Of a stretch of DNA of 64,000 nt, positions 8,469-16,718 are shown piece after piece. The stretch comes from CAZAPO01 sp044841755. GTDB lineage: Bacteria > Bacteroidota > Bacteroidia > Flavobacteriales > Flavobacteriaceae. The translations under genes were made by a program, and so were the position numbers. The stretch lies in assembly GCA_044841755.1 (NCBI GenBank), contig JAXOFM010000001.1:1178001-1242000 (forward strand), given 5' to 3'. Every line of letters begins with the position of its first letter. Position 1 is the first letter of the stretch. The notes below the pieces were generated by a model, which saw only the letters and a program-made list of their open reading frames with translations, was not told where the DNA came from and searched no databases.

Positions 8469-9416
8469 ATGACAGGGCTCGTTTATAAATCTACAGGAAG
8501 TTGGTATACCGTTAAAACTTTAAACGGGAAGGTTTATGAATGCAGAATCAAAGGAAAGTTTAGGCTCGAAGGTATTAAGAGTACCAATCCTATAGCTGTA
8601 GGTGATTATGTGGAGTTTGAACTTGAAGCTAAGAATAACCAAGAGACAGGAGTCATTACGCGTATTCAGGACAGAAAGAATTATATCGTAAGAAAATCGG
8701 TAAACCTTTCAAAGCAAACACATATTATAGCAAGTAACGTTGATCAGGTGTTTTTGCTCATTACTATCAACAATCCTGTTACTTTTACCAGTTTTATTGA
8801 TCGTTTTTTAGTTACCGCTGAAGCCTACTCCATTAAGGCTATTCTTTTGTTTAACAAGATTGATACCTATGATGAAGAAACATTACTAGAGGTAAAGTAT
8901 CTAGCCGCATTATATAGGAGCATAGGTTATGAATGTATTGGTATTTCGGCCGCCACAGGAAAGAATGTAGATAAAGTTAAACAGCTCATGGAAGGAAATG
9001 TAAGTATGTTTGCTGGTCATTCAGGAGTAGGTAAGTCCACTTTGGTAAACGCTATTGAGCCTAATTTAAATTTACGTACTAAAGAAATTTCAGAACAGCA
9101 TCAACAAGGTCAACACACTACTACATTTGCTGAAATGTTTGACCTGAGTTTTGAAGCAAAGATTATTGACACTCCAGGAATTAAAGGTTTTGGTGTTGTT
9201 GATATGGATAAAGAAGAAGTAGGGGATTATTTTCCAGAATTTTTTGAACTCAAACAGAACTGTAAGTTTAATAATTGCCTTCATCTTAAAGAGCCCAAAT
9301 GTGCCATAAAAGAAGCTTTAGAGAATGACGAAATAGCATACTCTCGTTACCGAAGCTATTTAAATATTCTGGAAGGTGAAGATGAGCATTATAGAACCGA
9401 TAACTACGATCAATAA
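8469..9416 (+). CDS. rsgA: Ribosome small-subunit GTPase RsgA
   Basis: RsgA is the circularly permuted GTPase that checks late 30S assembly. An N-terminal OB fold (about residues 1-70) is followed by the G motifs in permuted order: NKID near 128, the P loop GHSGVGKST from residue 183, and DTPGIKGF near 235. The C-terminal zinc-binding region CKFNNCLHLKEPKC is present. Length 315 is normal. The ATG at 8469 is used; another ATG four bases earlier is out of frame. Its stop shares one base with the start of dtd, forming an rsgA-dtd-mazG operon. Confidence 0.96.
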   Translation: MTGLVYKSTGSWYTVKTLNGKVYECRIKGKFRLEGIKSTNPIAVGDYVEFELEAKNNQETGVITRIQDRKNYIVRKSVNLSKQTHIIASNVDQVFLLITINNPVTFTSFIDRFLVTAEAYSIKAILLFNKIDTYDEETLLEVKYLAALYRSIGYECIGISAATGKNVDKVKQLMEGNVSMFAGHSGVGKSTLVNAIEPNLNLRTKEISEQHQQGQHTTTFAEMFDLSFEAKIIDTPGIKGFGVVDMDKEEVGDYFPEFFELKQNCKFNNCLHLKEPKCAIKEALENDEIAYSRYRSYLNILEGEDEHYRTDNYDQ

Positions 9417-9868
9417 TGAAAGCAGTAATACAACGTGTTTCAAGATCTAGTGTAACCATTGAAGGAGAAAAAGTGGCTGAAATTAATTCAGGACTTATGG
9501 TATTATTAGGAATAATAAATGAAGATACTCAGGAAGATATTATTTGGCTTTCAAGAAAAATAGCAAACCTCAGAATCTTTGGAGATGAGAATGGTGTCAT
9601 GAATAAATCTATCTTAGATACGGATGGAGATGCTATAGTAGTAAGTCAATTTACATTACATGCTAGCACTAAAAAAGGGAACAGACCAAGTTATATTAAA
9701 GCTGCAAAACCAGATGTTGCTATTCCAATTTATGAGAGCTTTGTAAAACAGTTTGAACAAGATTTAGGTAAAAAAGTTCAGACAGGAGAATTTGGAGCTG
9801 ATATGAAAGTTGAATTATTAAATGATGGACCGGTAACAATTATAATAGATACTAAGCAAAAAGAGTAA
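9416..9868 (+). CDS. dtd: D-aminoacyl-tRNA deacylase
   Basis: Dtd hydrolyses D-aminoacyl-tRNAs (for example D-Tyr-tRNA) and protects translation from D-amino acids. The protein of 150 residues contains SQFTLHA near residue 78 and the C-terminal NDGPVTI with the Gly-Pro pair (cis-proline motif) that gives chiral selectivity. It overlaps rsgA and the following gene by one base each, so the three genes are co-translated. Confidence 0.96.
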   Translation: MKAVIQRVSRSSVTIEGEKVAEINSGLMVLLGIINEDTQEDIIWLSRKIANLRIFGDENGVMNKSILDTDGDAIVVSQFTLHASTKKGNRPSYIKAAKPDVAIPIYESFVKQFEQDLGKKVQTGEFGADMKVELLNDGPVTIIIDTKQKE

Positions 9869-10194
9869 TGAATATACAAAACGCACAAAAAGAAGTAGAC
9901 AACTGGATAAAAAACCATGGTGTTCGTTATTTTAATGAGTTAACCAATATGGCACAACTTACCGAGGAAGTTGGTGAGGTAGCGCGTATTATTGCTAGAC
10001 GCTATGGTGAGCAAAGTGAGAAAGAGAGCGACAAAAATAAAGATCTGGGAGAAGAACTTGCCGATGTTGTTTTTGTGGTTCTCTGTCTTGCTAATCAAAC
10101 AGGAGTCGATCTACAGGAAGCCTTTGATAAAAAAATGGCTATAAAAACAAAAAGAGATCACGATAGACATCATAATAACGAAAAGTTAAAGTAA
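9868..10194 (+). CDS. MazG-like nucleotide pyrophosphohydrolase
   Basis: A 108-residue all-alpha NTP pyrophosphatase. The metal-binding pattern of the family is visible as EEVGEVARI near residue 32 followed by LGEELADVVFVV near residue 63. It is the short single-domain type rather than full-length MazG, so its substrate could be a non-canonical nucleotide such as dCTP derivatives. It is the third gene of the rsgA-dtd operon. A lone TAnnTTTG-like TAAATTTG at 10192-10199 lies right after it and may start transcription of aroA. Confidence 0.88.
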   Translation: MNIQNAQKEVDNWIKNHGVRYFNELTNMAQLTEEVGEVARIIARRYGEQSEKESDKNKDLGEELADVVFVVLCLANQTGVDLQEAFDKKMAIKTKRDHDRHHNNEKLK

Positions 10195-10228
10195 ATTTGC
10201 CTGCTTAATATGTAAGTGGAAATTTATA

Positions 10229-11455
10229 ATGGATATCGCACTTCAAAAATCTAAAATAGCCAACCAATCTTTTATAAAGATAACTGGCTCCAAAAGTGAA
10301 TCGAACAGGCTGTTGTTGCTGAAATCATTGTTTTTAAACTTAAGTATTGAAAACATTTCCAATTCAGATGATTCAGTTTTAATGACAAAAGCATTGAATT
10401 CTGATTCTAACTTGGTTGATATTCATCACGCTGGTACAGCAATGCGATTTTTAACAGCTTATTTTTCTATTCAAGAAGGTAGTGAAGTAGTGTTAACAGG
10501 TTCACAGCGCATGCAAGAGCGTCCTATTAAAATACTTGTTGATGCTTTGAGAGATCTTGGTGCAGAAATTACTTATGAAACCAATGAAGGTTATCCTCCA
10601 ATAAGAATTAAAGGGAAGAAGTTAACCAAGAATAAAGTTGAATTAGCTGCAAATGTAAGCAGTCAATATATTTCGGCTTTACTTTTAATAGCTTCCAGAT
10701 TAGAGCAAGGTTTGGAGTTAACTCTAAACGGACAAATTACCTCAACACCTTATATTAAGATGACGCTTAGTTTGCTGGAAGAAGTAGGAGTTAAAACTAG
10801 TTTTGAAGGCAATACTATTACTATTTTTACAGTTGAAAAAGTTCAATCAAAAACTTTAGTTGTTGAGTCTGATTGGTCCTCGGCTTCTTACTTTTATAGT
10901 ATAGTAGCTCTCAGTGAAATTGGTACAGAAATTACGCTTTCAGCATATAAAGAGAATAGTTTACAAGGGGATTCTGTTTTAGTAACTATTTATAAGGATA
11001 TGGGAGTAGAAACTAAGTTTCATAACAATCAAATTACGCTTACTAAGTCAGCTAACTGCCAGCTACCATCTGTAAATTACGATCTTACCAATGCTCCTGA
11101 TATTGCCCAAACTATTGCAGTAACTTGTGTTGGATTGGGAGTAGGATGTCATTTAACTGGACTGCATACATTAAAGATTAAGGAAACTGATCGATTGGTG
11201 GCTCTTAAAACTGAGATCGAAAAATTTGGAACGAGCGTTGAGATCACTGATAAAACATTGACTATCGATAAAGTATCATCATATAACTCAAATGTTTCTG
11301 TTGATACATATCACGATCATAGAATGGCAATGGCTTTCGCTCCTCTCGCGTTAAGAATTGGTTTTACAATTAATGAGGCAGATGTAGTTTCTAAATCATA
11401 TCCAGATTTCTGGGAAGACCTTCAAAATATAGGTTTTTCTTTTACGCAGTCTTAG
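10229..11455 (+). CDS. aroA: EPSP synthase
   Basis: 3-Phosphoshikimate 1-carboxyvinyltransferase condenses shikimate 3-phosphate with phosphoenolpyruvate. KSESNRLLLL near residue 22, HAGTAMRFL near 70, QERPI near 93 and YHDHRMAMAFAPLAL near 365 are the substrate-binding motifs. The protein of 408 residues is slightly shorter than the enterobacterial enzyme of 427. It lies apart from the attenuated aromatic operon, behind mazG, so this shikimate step does not appear to share the aromatic leader control. Confidence 0.94.
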   Translation: MDIALQKSKIANQSFIKITGSKSESNRLLLLKSLFLNLSIENISNSDDSVLMTKALNSDSNLVDIHHAGTAMRFLTAYFSIQEGSEVVLTGSQRMQERPIKILVDALRDLGAEITYETNEGYPPIRIKGKKLTKNKVELAANVSSQYISALLLIASRLEQGLELTLNGQITSTPYIKMTLSLLEEVGVKTSFEGNTITIFTVEKVQSKTLVVESDWSSASYFYSIVALSEIGTEITLSAYKENSLQGDSVLVTIYKDMGVETKFHNNQITLTKSANCQLPSVNYDLTNAPDIAQTIAVTCVGLGVGCHLTGLHTLKIKETDRLVALKTEIEKFGTSVEITDKTLTIDKVSSYNSNVSVDTYHDHRMAMAFAPLALRIGFTINEADVVSKSYPDFWEDLQNIGFSFTQS

Positions 11456-11503
11456 CTTAACATACTGAAATATATATTTTCAAGTAAAAAGTAGGGTAAA
11501 TAC

Positions 11504-11535
11504 TTGACAACGCCTATGTCGAGATTGTATATTTG
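11504..11535 (+). promoter_or_regulatory. Promoter of queA
   Basis: TTG (11504-11506, part of TTGACA) and a perfect -7 element TATATTTG (11528-11535) are separated by 21 bases. It is 27 bases before the queA start, in the 107-base gap after aroA. Confidence 0.75.
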
Positions 11536-11562
11536 CCACTTTCTTAAAAATAAACACCGAAT

Positions 11563-12612
11563 ATGAAATTATCGCACTTCAATTTTGATCTACCTACAGA
11601 ACTATTAGCAGAGTATCCTTCAGAACATCGTGATGAAGCAAGATTGATGGTTTTAAACCGCAAGGAACAAACTATTGAGCACAAACTATTCAAAGATCTT
11701 ATCGATTATTTTGATGAGGATGATGTAATGATACTTAATAATACAAAGGTATTTCCTGCAAGATTGTTTGGTAATAAAGAAAAAACTGGAGCGCGTATTG
11801 AGGTGTTCTTATTACGTGAGTTAAATGCTGAACAACGTTTATGGGATGTTTTAGTAGACCCAGCTCGTAAGATCAGAATAGGTAACAAATTATACTTTGG
11901 TGAAGACGAAACTTTAGTTGCTGAGGTTATCGATAATACAACTTCAAGAGGTCGTACGCTTCGTTTCTTATACGATGGTTCTTATGGAGAATTTAGAGAT
12001 AAATTAACCCAATTAGGACAGACACCACTTCCAAAATATATTAAAAGAGAAGTAGAGCCAGAAGACGAGGAGCGTTATCAAACTATTTATGCTAAAAATG
12101 AAGGAGCTGTTGCAGCACCAACTGCTGGTTTACACTTTTCTAAGCATTTATTAAAGCGTCTAGAAATTAAAGGAATTGACTTTGCAGAAGTTACTTTGCA
12201 TGTTGGATTAGGAACTTTTAATCCTGTTGAGGTTGAAGACCTTTCTAAACATAAAATGGATAGTGAAGAAATTGTGATCAATCGTATTGCTACTGATACA
12301 ATTAATAACGGGTTAAAAGAGAAAAGACGTATTTGTGCTGTTGGTACAACAGTGATGAGAGCTATAGAAAGTTCGGTTTCTTCTAGCGGAACACTAAACG
12401 AGTTTTCTGGTTGGACAAACAAGTTTATTTTCCCTCCATACGATTTTAGTATTGCTAATTGCATGGTCACTAACTTCCATACACCAAAATCAACTTTACT
12501 AATGATGGTTTCAGCTTTCGCAGGTCACGATTTTATAAAACGTGCTTATGATGAAGCTGTTAAAGAAGGCTACAAGTTTTACAGTTATGGCGATGCCATG
12601 TTAATCATATAA
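11563..12612 (+). CDS. queA: tRNA preQ1(34) ribosyltransferase-isomerase
   Basis: QueA transfers and isomerises the ribosyl moiety of S-adenosylmethionine onto preQ1 at tRNA position 34, making epoxyqueuosine. The protein of 349 residues starts FDLPTELLAEYPSEHRDEARL, typical of the family, and contains PTAGLHFSKHLL near residue 187, HVGLGTFNPV and NFHTPKSTLLMMVSAFAG near the C terminus. It has its own promoter and ends in a terminator 7 bases after the stop codon. Confidence 0.96.
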   Translation: MKLSHFNFDLPTELLAEYPSEHRDEARLMVLNRKEQTIEHKLFKDLIDYFDEDDVMILNNTKVFPARLFGNKEKTGARIEVFLLRELNAEQRLWDVLVDPARKIRIGNKLYFGEDETLVAEVIDNTTSRGRTLRFLYDGSYGEFRDKLTQLGQTPLPKYIKREVEPEDEERYQTIYAKNEGAVAAPTAGLHFSKHLLKRLEIKGIDFAEVTLHVGLGTFNPVEVEDLSKHKMDSEEIVINRIATDTINNGLKEKRRICAVGTTVMRAIESSVSSSGTLNEFSGWTNKFIFPPYDFSIANCMVTNFHTPKSTLLMMVSAFAGHDFIKRAYDEAVKEGYKFYSYGDAMLII

Positions 12613-12618
12613 AATTAG

Positions 12619-12641
12619 GCCTCGTTAAACGAGGCTTTTTT
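12619..12641 (+). terminator. Terminator after queA
   Basis: GCCTCG (12619-12624) pairs with CGAGGC (12630-12635) and six T follow. The rlmN ATG is only seven bases downstream of the T run. Confidence 0.88.
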
Positions 12642-12648
12642 GTCTGCA

Positions 12649-13689
12649 ATGTCAATTACAAAAAAAGATATTCGAGCACTTTCAAAAGAGCAACTTCGTG
12701 ACTTCTTTGTTGGTCAGGGAGATAAAGCTTTTCGTGGTAATCAAGTATACGAATGGCTTTGGCAAAAGTCTGCACACAGTTTTGACGATATGACCAATAT
12801 CTCTAAACAAACAAGACAAATGCTTGAAGATAATTTTGTGATCAATCATATTGAGGTTGACAGTTTGCAGCGCAGTAATGACGGAACGGTAAAAAATGCT
12901 GTTCGCTTGCATGATGGTTTAATTGTTGAATCGGTTTTAATACCAACCGAAACTAGAACGACAGCTTGTGTTTCTTCACAAGTAGGTTGTAGTTTAGACT
13001 GCAAATTCTGTGCTACTGCAAGATTAAAACGAATGCGTAACTTAAATCCTGATGAGATTTACGATCAGGTAGTGGCAATAGATAAAGAAAGTCGTTTATA
13101 TCATAACAGACCGTTGAGCAATATTGTATTCATGGGAATGGGAGAGCCTTTAATGAATTATAATAATGTATTGAAAGCCATTGACAAGATCACTTCTCCA
13201 GAAGGTTTGGGTATGTCACCTAAGCGCATCACTTTGTCCACTTCAGGAATTCCAAAAATGATCAAGAAAATGGCTGATGATGATGTAAAATTTAACTTGG
13301 CAGTATCATTGCATTCTGCTATCGATGAGGTTCGTACTTCCATTATGCCATTTAATGAAACCTTCCCATTAAATGAACTGCGTGAATCCTTAGAGTATTG
13401 GTACGCTAAGACCAAAAGAAAGATTAGCTACGAATATGTGGTCTGGAAAGGTGTAAACGACACCCAAAAAGATATCGATGCATTAGTGAAGTTCTGCAAA
13501 TATGTTCCGAGTAAGGTTAATATAATTGAGTACAATCCAATTGATGATGGGGACTATCAACAAGCCTCTCAAGAAGCCCTAGAAAATTATATTGCAACTT
13601 TAGAGAAAAATAGAATTGTGGTTAATGTTCGCCGAAGTAGAGGTAAGGACATTGATGCGGCTTGTGGGCAATTGGCAAATAAATCTTAG
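12649..13689 (+). CDS. rlmN: Dual-specificity rRNA/tRNA methyltransferase RlmN
   Basis: A radical SAM enzyme that methylates C2 of adenosine 2503 in 23S rRNA and A37 of some tRNAs. With the ATG at 12649 it has 346 residues. The iron-sulfur cluster motif appears in CSLDCKFCATARL (CxxxCxxC) near residue 117, followed by VFMGMGEPLMNY and a C-terminal region ending DIDAACGQL, with the cysteine that takes part in catalysis. A TTG start at 12640 would lie within the queA terminator T run and is rejected. The proximity of that terminator means expression relies on read-through or a promoter inside queA. Confidence 0.95.
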   Translation: MSITKKDIRALSKEQLRDFFVGQGDKAFRGNQVYEWLWQKSAHSFDDMTNISKQTRQMLEDNFVINHIEVDSLQRSNDGTVKNAVRLHDGLIVESVLIPTETRTTACVSSQVGCSLDCKFCATARLKRMRNLNPDEIYDQVVAIDKESRLYHNRPLSNIVFMGMGEPLMNYNNVLKAIDKITSPEGLGMSPKRITLSTSGIPKMIKKMADDDVKFNLAVSLHSAIDEVRTSIMPFNETFPLNELRESLEYWYAKTKRKISYEYVVWKGVNDTQKDIDALVKFCKYVPSKVNIIEYNPIDDGDYQQASQEALENYIATLEKNRIVVNVRRSRGKDIDAACGQLANKS

Positions 13690-13725
13690 GAATTGTTACT
13701 GTAAACTTTATCTTTGGTTTTCCTT

Positions 13726-14703
13726 ATGAAGATCGTTGAACAAATAAAAGACCCAATAGCTTTCGAGATGGACCTTTTTGAGCAAAAGTTCCAGCTCTCA
13801 ATGTCTTCAAAAGTTGCACTCTTAAACCGAATAACCCATTATATTGTAAATAGAAAGGGAAAGCAAATGCGACCTATGTTCGTTTTCCTTACAGCAAAAA
13901 TGTTGAATAATGGCGAGATAAGTGAACGAACCTATAGAGGAGCTTCAGTAATTGAGTTAATTCATACAGCTTCTTTGGTTCATGACGATGTTGTTGACGA
14001 TAGTAACCGTCGTCGAGGATTCTTTGCTATCAATGCACTTTGGAAAAATAAAATTGCTGTATTAGTAGGCGATTATCTGCTATCTAAAGGAATGTTGGTA
14101 TGTATTGATAACAATGATTTCGACCTACTAAAAATTATCTCCGTAGCCGTTAAAGAGATAGTAGAAGGGGAGTTGTTACAAATTGAAAAAGCACGTCGCT
14201 TAGATATAATAGAAGAGGTATATTACGAGATCATTCGTCAAAAAACAGCAACTTTAATTGCTGCTTGTTGTAGTTTAGGAGCAGCATCCGTAAAACCAAA
14301 TACTCCGGAAGTAGAAAATATGCGAAAGTTTGGTGAACTTATTGGTATGGCTTTCCAGATCAAGGATGATTTATTTGATTATGGAGAAGAAAAAATTGGT
14401 AAGCCAACAGGTATAGACATTAAGGAACAAAAAATGACCTTACCACTTATTCATGTGTTGAATAACTGTTCTAAAAAAGAAGCCAATTGGTTGATCAATT
14501 CTATCAAAAAGCATAATAAGGATAAGAAGCGTGTAAAGGAGGTCATACAGTTTGTAAAGGATAATGGTGGACTTGATTATGCTATTGCCAAAATGAAAGA
14601 GTTCCAAACGGAAGCTTTACAATTACTACAAAACTATCCAGCGTCTAAATATCGTGATTCGCTAGAATTGATGGTGAATTATGTGATTGACAGGAAGAAG
14701 TAG
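13726..14703 (+). CDS. All-trans polyprenyl diphosphate synthase
   Basis: A 325-residue trans-isoprenyl diphosphate synthase that extends allylic diphosphates with isopentenyl diphosphate, probably to the side chain of menaquinone. The first aspartate-rich motif is in HDDVVDDSNRRRG near residue 88 and the second is DDLFD near 212. Chain length cannot be read with certainty, though the family next to this position is usually an octaprenyl/heptaprenyl-type enzyme. The ATG at 13726 is chosen; a TATCTTTG -7 element at 13709-13716 places the transcript start just before it, giving a nearly leaderless message. Confidence 0.9.
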   Translation: MKIVEQIKDPIAFEMDLFEQKFQLSMSSKVALLNRITHYIVNRKGKQMRPMFVFLTAKMLNNGEISERTYRGASVIELIHTASLVHDDVVDDSNRRRGFFAINALWKNKIAVLVGDYLLSKGMLVCIDNNDFDLLKIISVAVKEIVEGELLQIEKARRLDIIEEVYYEIIRQKTATLIAACCSLGAASVKPNTPEVENMRKFGELIGMAFQIKDDLFDYGEEKIGKPTGIDIKEQKMTLPLIHVLNNCSKKEANWLINSIKKHNKDKKRVKEVIQFVKDNGGLDYAIAKMKEFQTEALQLLQNYPASKYRDSLELMVNYVIDRKK

Positions 14704-14713
14704 AATTACTTTA

Positions 14714-15160
14714 TTAAGATTTAACTTCAATTACCATCTCTATTTCTACTGCCCAATCATTTGGTATTTGCATTCCAACAGCAGATCGTGCATGACCTTT
14801 ATCTGGGAATAATTTATTAAGAAAATGGGTTGCACCATTTATGACACCAGAAGTATTTGTAAAACCTTCTCCAACATTCACCATTCCAAGAACTTTTACA
14901 ATACGAACAACTTCATTAATATCAGCTACGGCGCCTAGGGCTTGTAAGCATTTATAAGCGCAAACTTCTGCGGCTTTATAAGCTGTTTCCATATCTACAT
15001 CTTCACCAACTTTTCCTTTAGCTCCTTCACCATTCAAAAGTGGTGTTTGCCCTGAGGTAAATACTAGATTACCTACTTTTACCGCTTGTTGAAAATCCAA
15101 TACTTCTAAATCAGCAGGTCGATATTGGTAACCCAATTCTTTTAATTTTTCTACAATCAT
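14714..15160 (-). CDS. RidA family protein
   Basis: A 148-residue YjgF/YER057c/UK114 (RidA) family member. Classic RidA hydrolyses reactive enamine/imine intermediates released by PLP enzymes. The conserved arginine lies in HARSAVGMQIP near residue 123, followed by the strand VEIEMVIE. It is about 20 residues longer than enteric RidA, as in the subgroup with an N-terminal extension (KLKELGYQYRPADLEV), so deaminase activity is not certain. It converges on the polyprenyl synthase gene with a 10-base gap. Confidence 0.88.
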   Translation of the reverse strand: MIVEKLKELGYQYRPADLEVLDFQQAVKVGNLVFTSGQTPLLNGEGAKGKVGEDVDMETAYKAAEVCAYKCLQALGAVADINEVVRIVKVLGMVNVGEGFTNTSGVINGATHFLNKLFPDKGHARSAVGMQIPNDWAVEIEMVIEVKS

Positions 15161-15346
15161 ATTATTTAAGTTTGAATGTTGTTTTATACTTAGCCTTAAG
15201 TACGTTAACGAAGTTAGGCGTTTATTCTTTCAAATTCAATATAGTCGAGGCATTCATATTTATTCTAAATTGCACTTTTGTAAAAATATTTTCAATCTCA
15301 TACAACCATTTGCATAATTGTTGCGTCTAGGTAAATAGAAGATCAA

Positions 15347-15928
15347 ATGAAAGATCCATTGAAAGTCATTCAACTTTATAAAAACGAAGCGCAGCTAATA
15401 AAAAAAGCGAAGCGAAATGATCGCGAAGCACAACATAAGTTGTATGAGTTGCATGCGTCAAAAATGTTAAGTATTTGTCGCTATTATATTAGAGATGTAC
15501 AACACGCTGAAGATGTGATGATAAAAGGTTTTTTCAAGGTGTTTACAAAGTTGAGTGGTTATTCTGGAAATGGAAGCTTTGAAGGTTGGATGAGACGAAT
15601 TATGGTAAATGAAGCCATTTCGTTTTTGAGAGCAAAAAAAAATATAGAGTTCAGTACTGAAGAGGTTACCGTTCCAGAGCATACATCCAATAATATTAAT
15701 ACAGCGTTAGAAGTTTCAGAGATACAGCAACTTATAGATGATCTTCCAGAAGGTTACCGAATGGTATTTGTAATGTATGCCATTGAAGGTTATAAACATA
15801 GCGAGATATCAAAAATGCTAAACATTAGTGAAGGCACCTCTAAATCGCAGTTATTTAAAGCAAGACAATTATTGCAACAACAGCTAACCAAATTAAATAA
15901 GATAAATAATGGCACCAATGAAATTTGA
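15347..15928 (+). CDS. ECF-type RNA polymerase sigma factor
   Basis: A 193-residue extracytoplasmic-function sigma factor. Region 2 spans about residues 30-95 (DVQHAEDVMIKGFFKVF, GWMRRIMVNEAISFLR) and region 4 about 125-180 (LPEGYRMVFVMYAIEGYKHSEIS with the helix-turn-helix after it). The 186-base gap upstream shows no full promoter consensus, which would fit autoregulation by this sigma factor. Its 3' end overlaps the next gene by 20 bases, as is typical for sigma/anti-sigma pairs. Confidence 0.93.
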   Translation: MKDPLKVIQLYKNEAQLIKKAKRNDREAQHKLYELHASKMLSICRYYIRDVQHAEDVMIKGFFKVFTKLSGYSGNGSFEGWMRRIMVNEAISFLRAKKNIEFSTEEVTVPEHTSNNINTALEVSEIQQLIDDLPEGYRMVFVMYAIEGYKHSEISKMLNISEGTSKSQLFKARQLLQQQLTKLNKINNGTNEI

Positions 15929-16685
15929 AGACAAGTTAAGAGAGCAGTTAGAAAAGCGCCAATTACAGCCAAGTTCAGATGCTTGGAATAAGTTAAGTGA
16001 GCAATTAGATGCTCATGAAACAACAAGAAATAAGAAAGCATATTGGTGGTTAGGTATAGCAGCAAGTTTAGTGGGTGTGCTAATGCTTGTGACTTTTTTA
16101 AATAAAGATGTTACAGAAACTCTTATTGAACCTGTATTAGTGGATACTGAAAAAAATAGTAGTCCGATTAATGTAGTTAAAGAGAATAACATACGAGTTG
16201 TTGAGGAAAATGTTCAGGAAGTAGAAGTTATTGACAAAGAAAATCCAAAGCAAAAAGAAGATAAACAAACAACTAGCCAACCAACTTTAAAGAAGAAAAT
16301 TCAAGTAGAGCAGCAAAAATTAATTCCTAAGGATATGGAAGAAGCTGTTGCTGAAGTAGTAAAGAAAATACCTCAGGATGAAAAGACGAAAGAACCATTA
16401 AGCTTTGAAGAACAAAAAGCTAAGGAAGTAGTAGCTCAAATAAGAGCATTACAAAGTACAAAAGAAGTAGTTGCTGATGCTGAAATTGATGCTTTATTAA
16501 ATGCTGCCCAGAAAGAAATAGAATTAAAGAAGCTTTACAATGAAGCCACGAATAAGGTAGATGCCAATGCACTATTACAAAGTGTAGAAGACGATTTAGA
16601 AAGATCGTTTAGAGCTCGAGTTTTTGAAATGCTTAGTTCAGGATATCAAGAATTAAAAACGGCAGTAGCTGAAAGAAACAATTAA
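15909..16685 (+). CDS. Single-pass membrane protein, candidate anti-sigma factor
   Basis: A 258-residue protein overlapping the sigma factor gene by 20 bases. About 45 cytoplasmic residues (KFEDKLREQLEKRQLQPSSDAWNKL) come first, then one membrane segment at about residues 46-63 (WLGIAASLVGVLMLVTFL) and a long Lys/Glu/Val-rich periplasmic part that is probably coiled coil. It has no recognisable zinc anti-sigma motif (HxxxCxxC), so calling it an anti-sigma factor is inference from layout and topology. The start may instead be the ATG at 15918. The next gene follows after 33 bases. Confidence 0.75.
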   Translation: MAPMKFEDKLREQLEKRQLQPSSDAWNKLSEQLDAHETTRNKKAYWWLGIAASLVGVLMLVTFLNKDVTETLIEPVLVDTEKNSSPINVVKENNIRVVEENVQEVEVIDKENPKQKEDKQTTSQPTLKKKIQVEQQKLIPKDMEEAVAEVVKKIPQDEKTKEPLSFEEQKAKEVVAQIRALQSTKEVVADAEIDALLNAAQKEIELKKLYNEATNKVDANALLQSVEDDLERSFRARVFEMLSSGYQELKTAVAERNN

Positions 16686-16718
16686 AAAAATCAACAATCA
16701 ATTAATAAACGAACAGTG

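Noticed and set aside
11456..11503. A/T-rich hairpin after aroA as terminator
   Set aside because: Stem has only A-T pairs in the centre and no T run follows.
12087..12470. 127-codon minus-strand frame within queA
   Set aside because: Fully antisense to a conserved enzyme, with no start context or family features.
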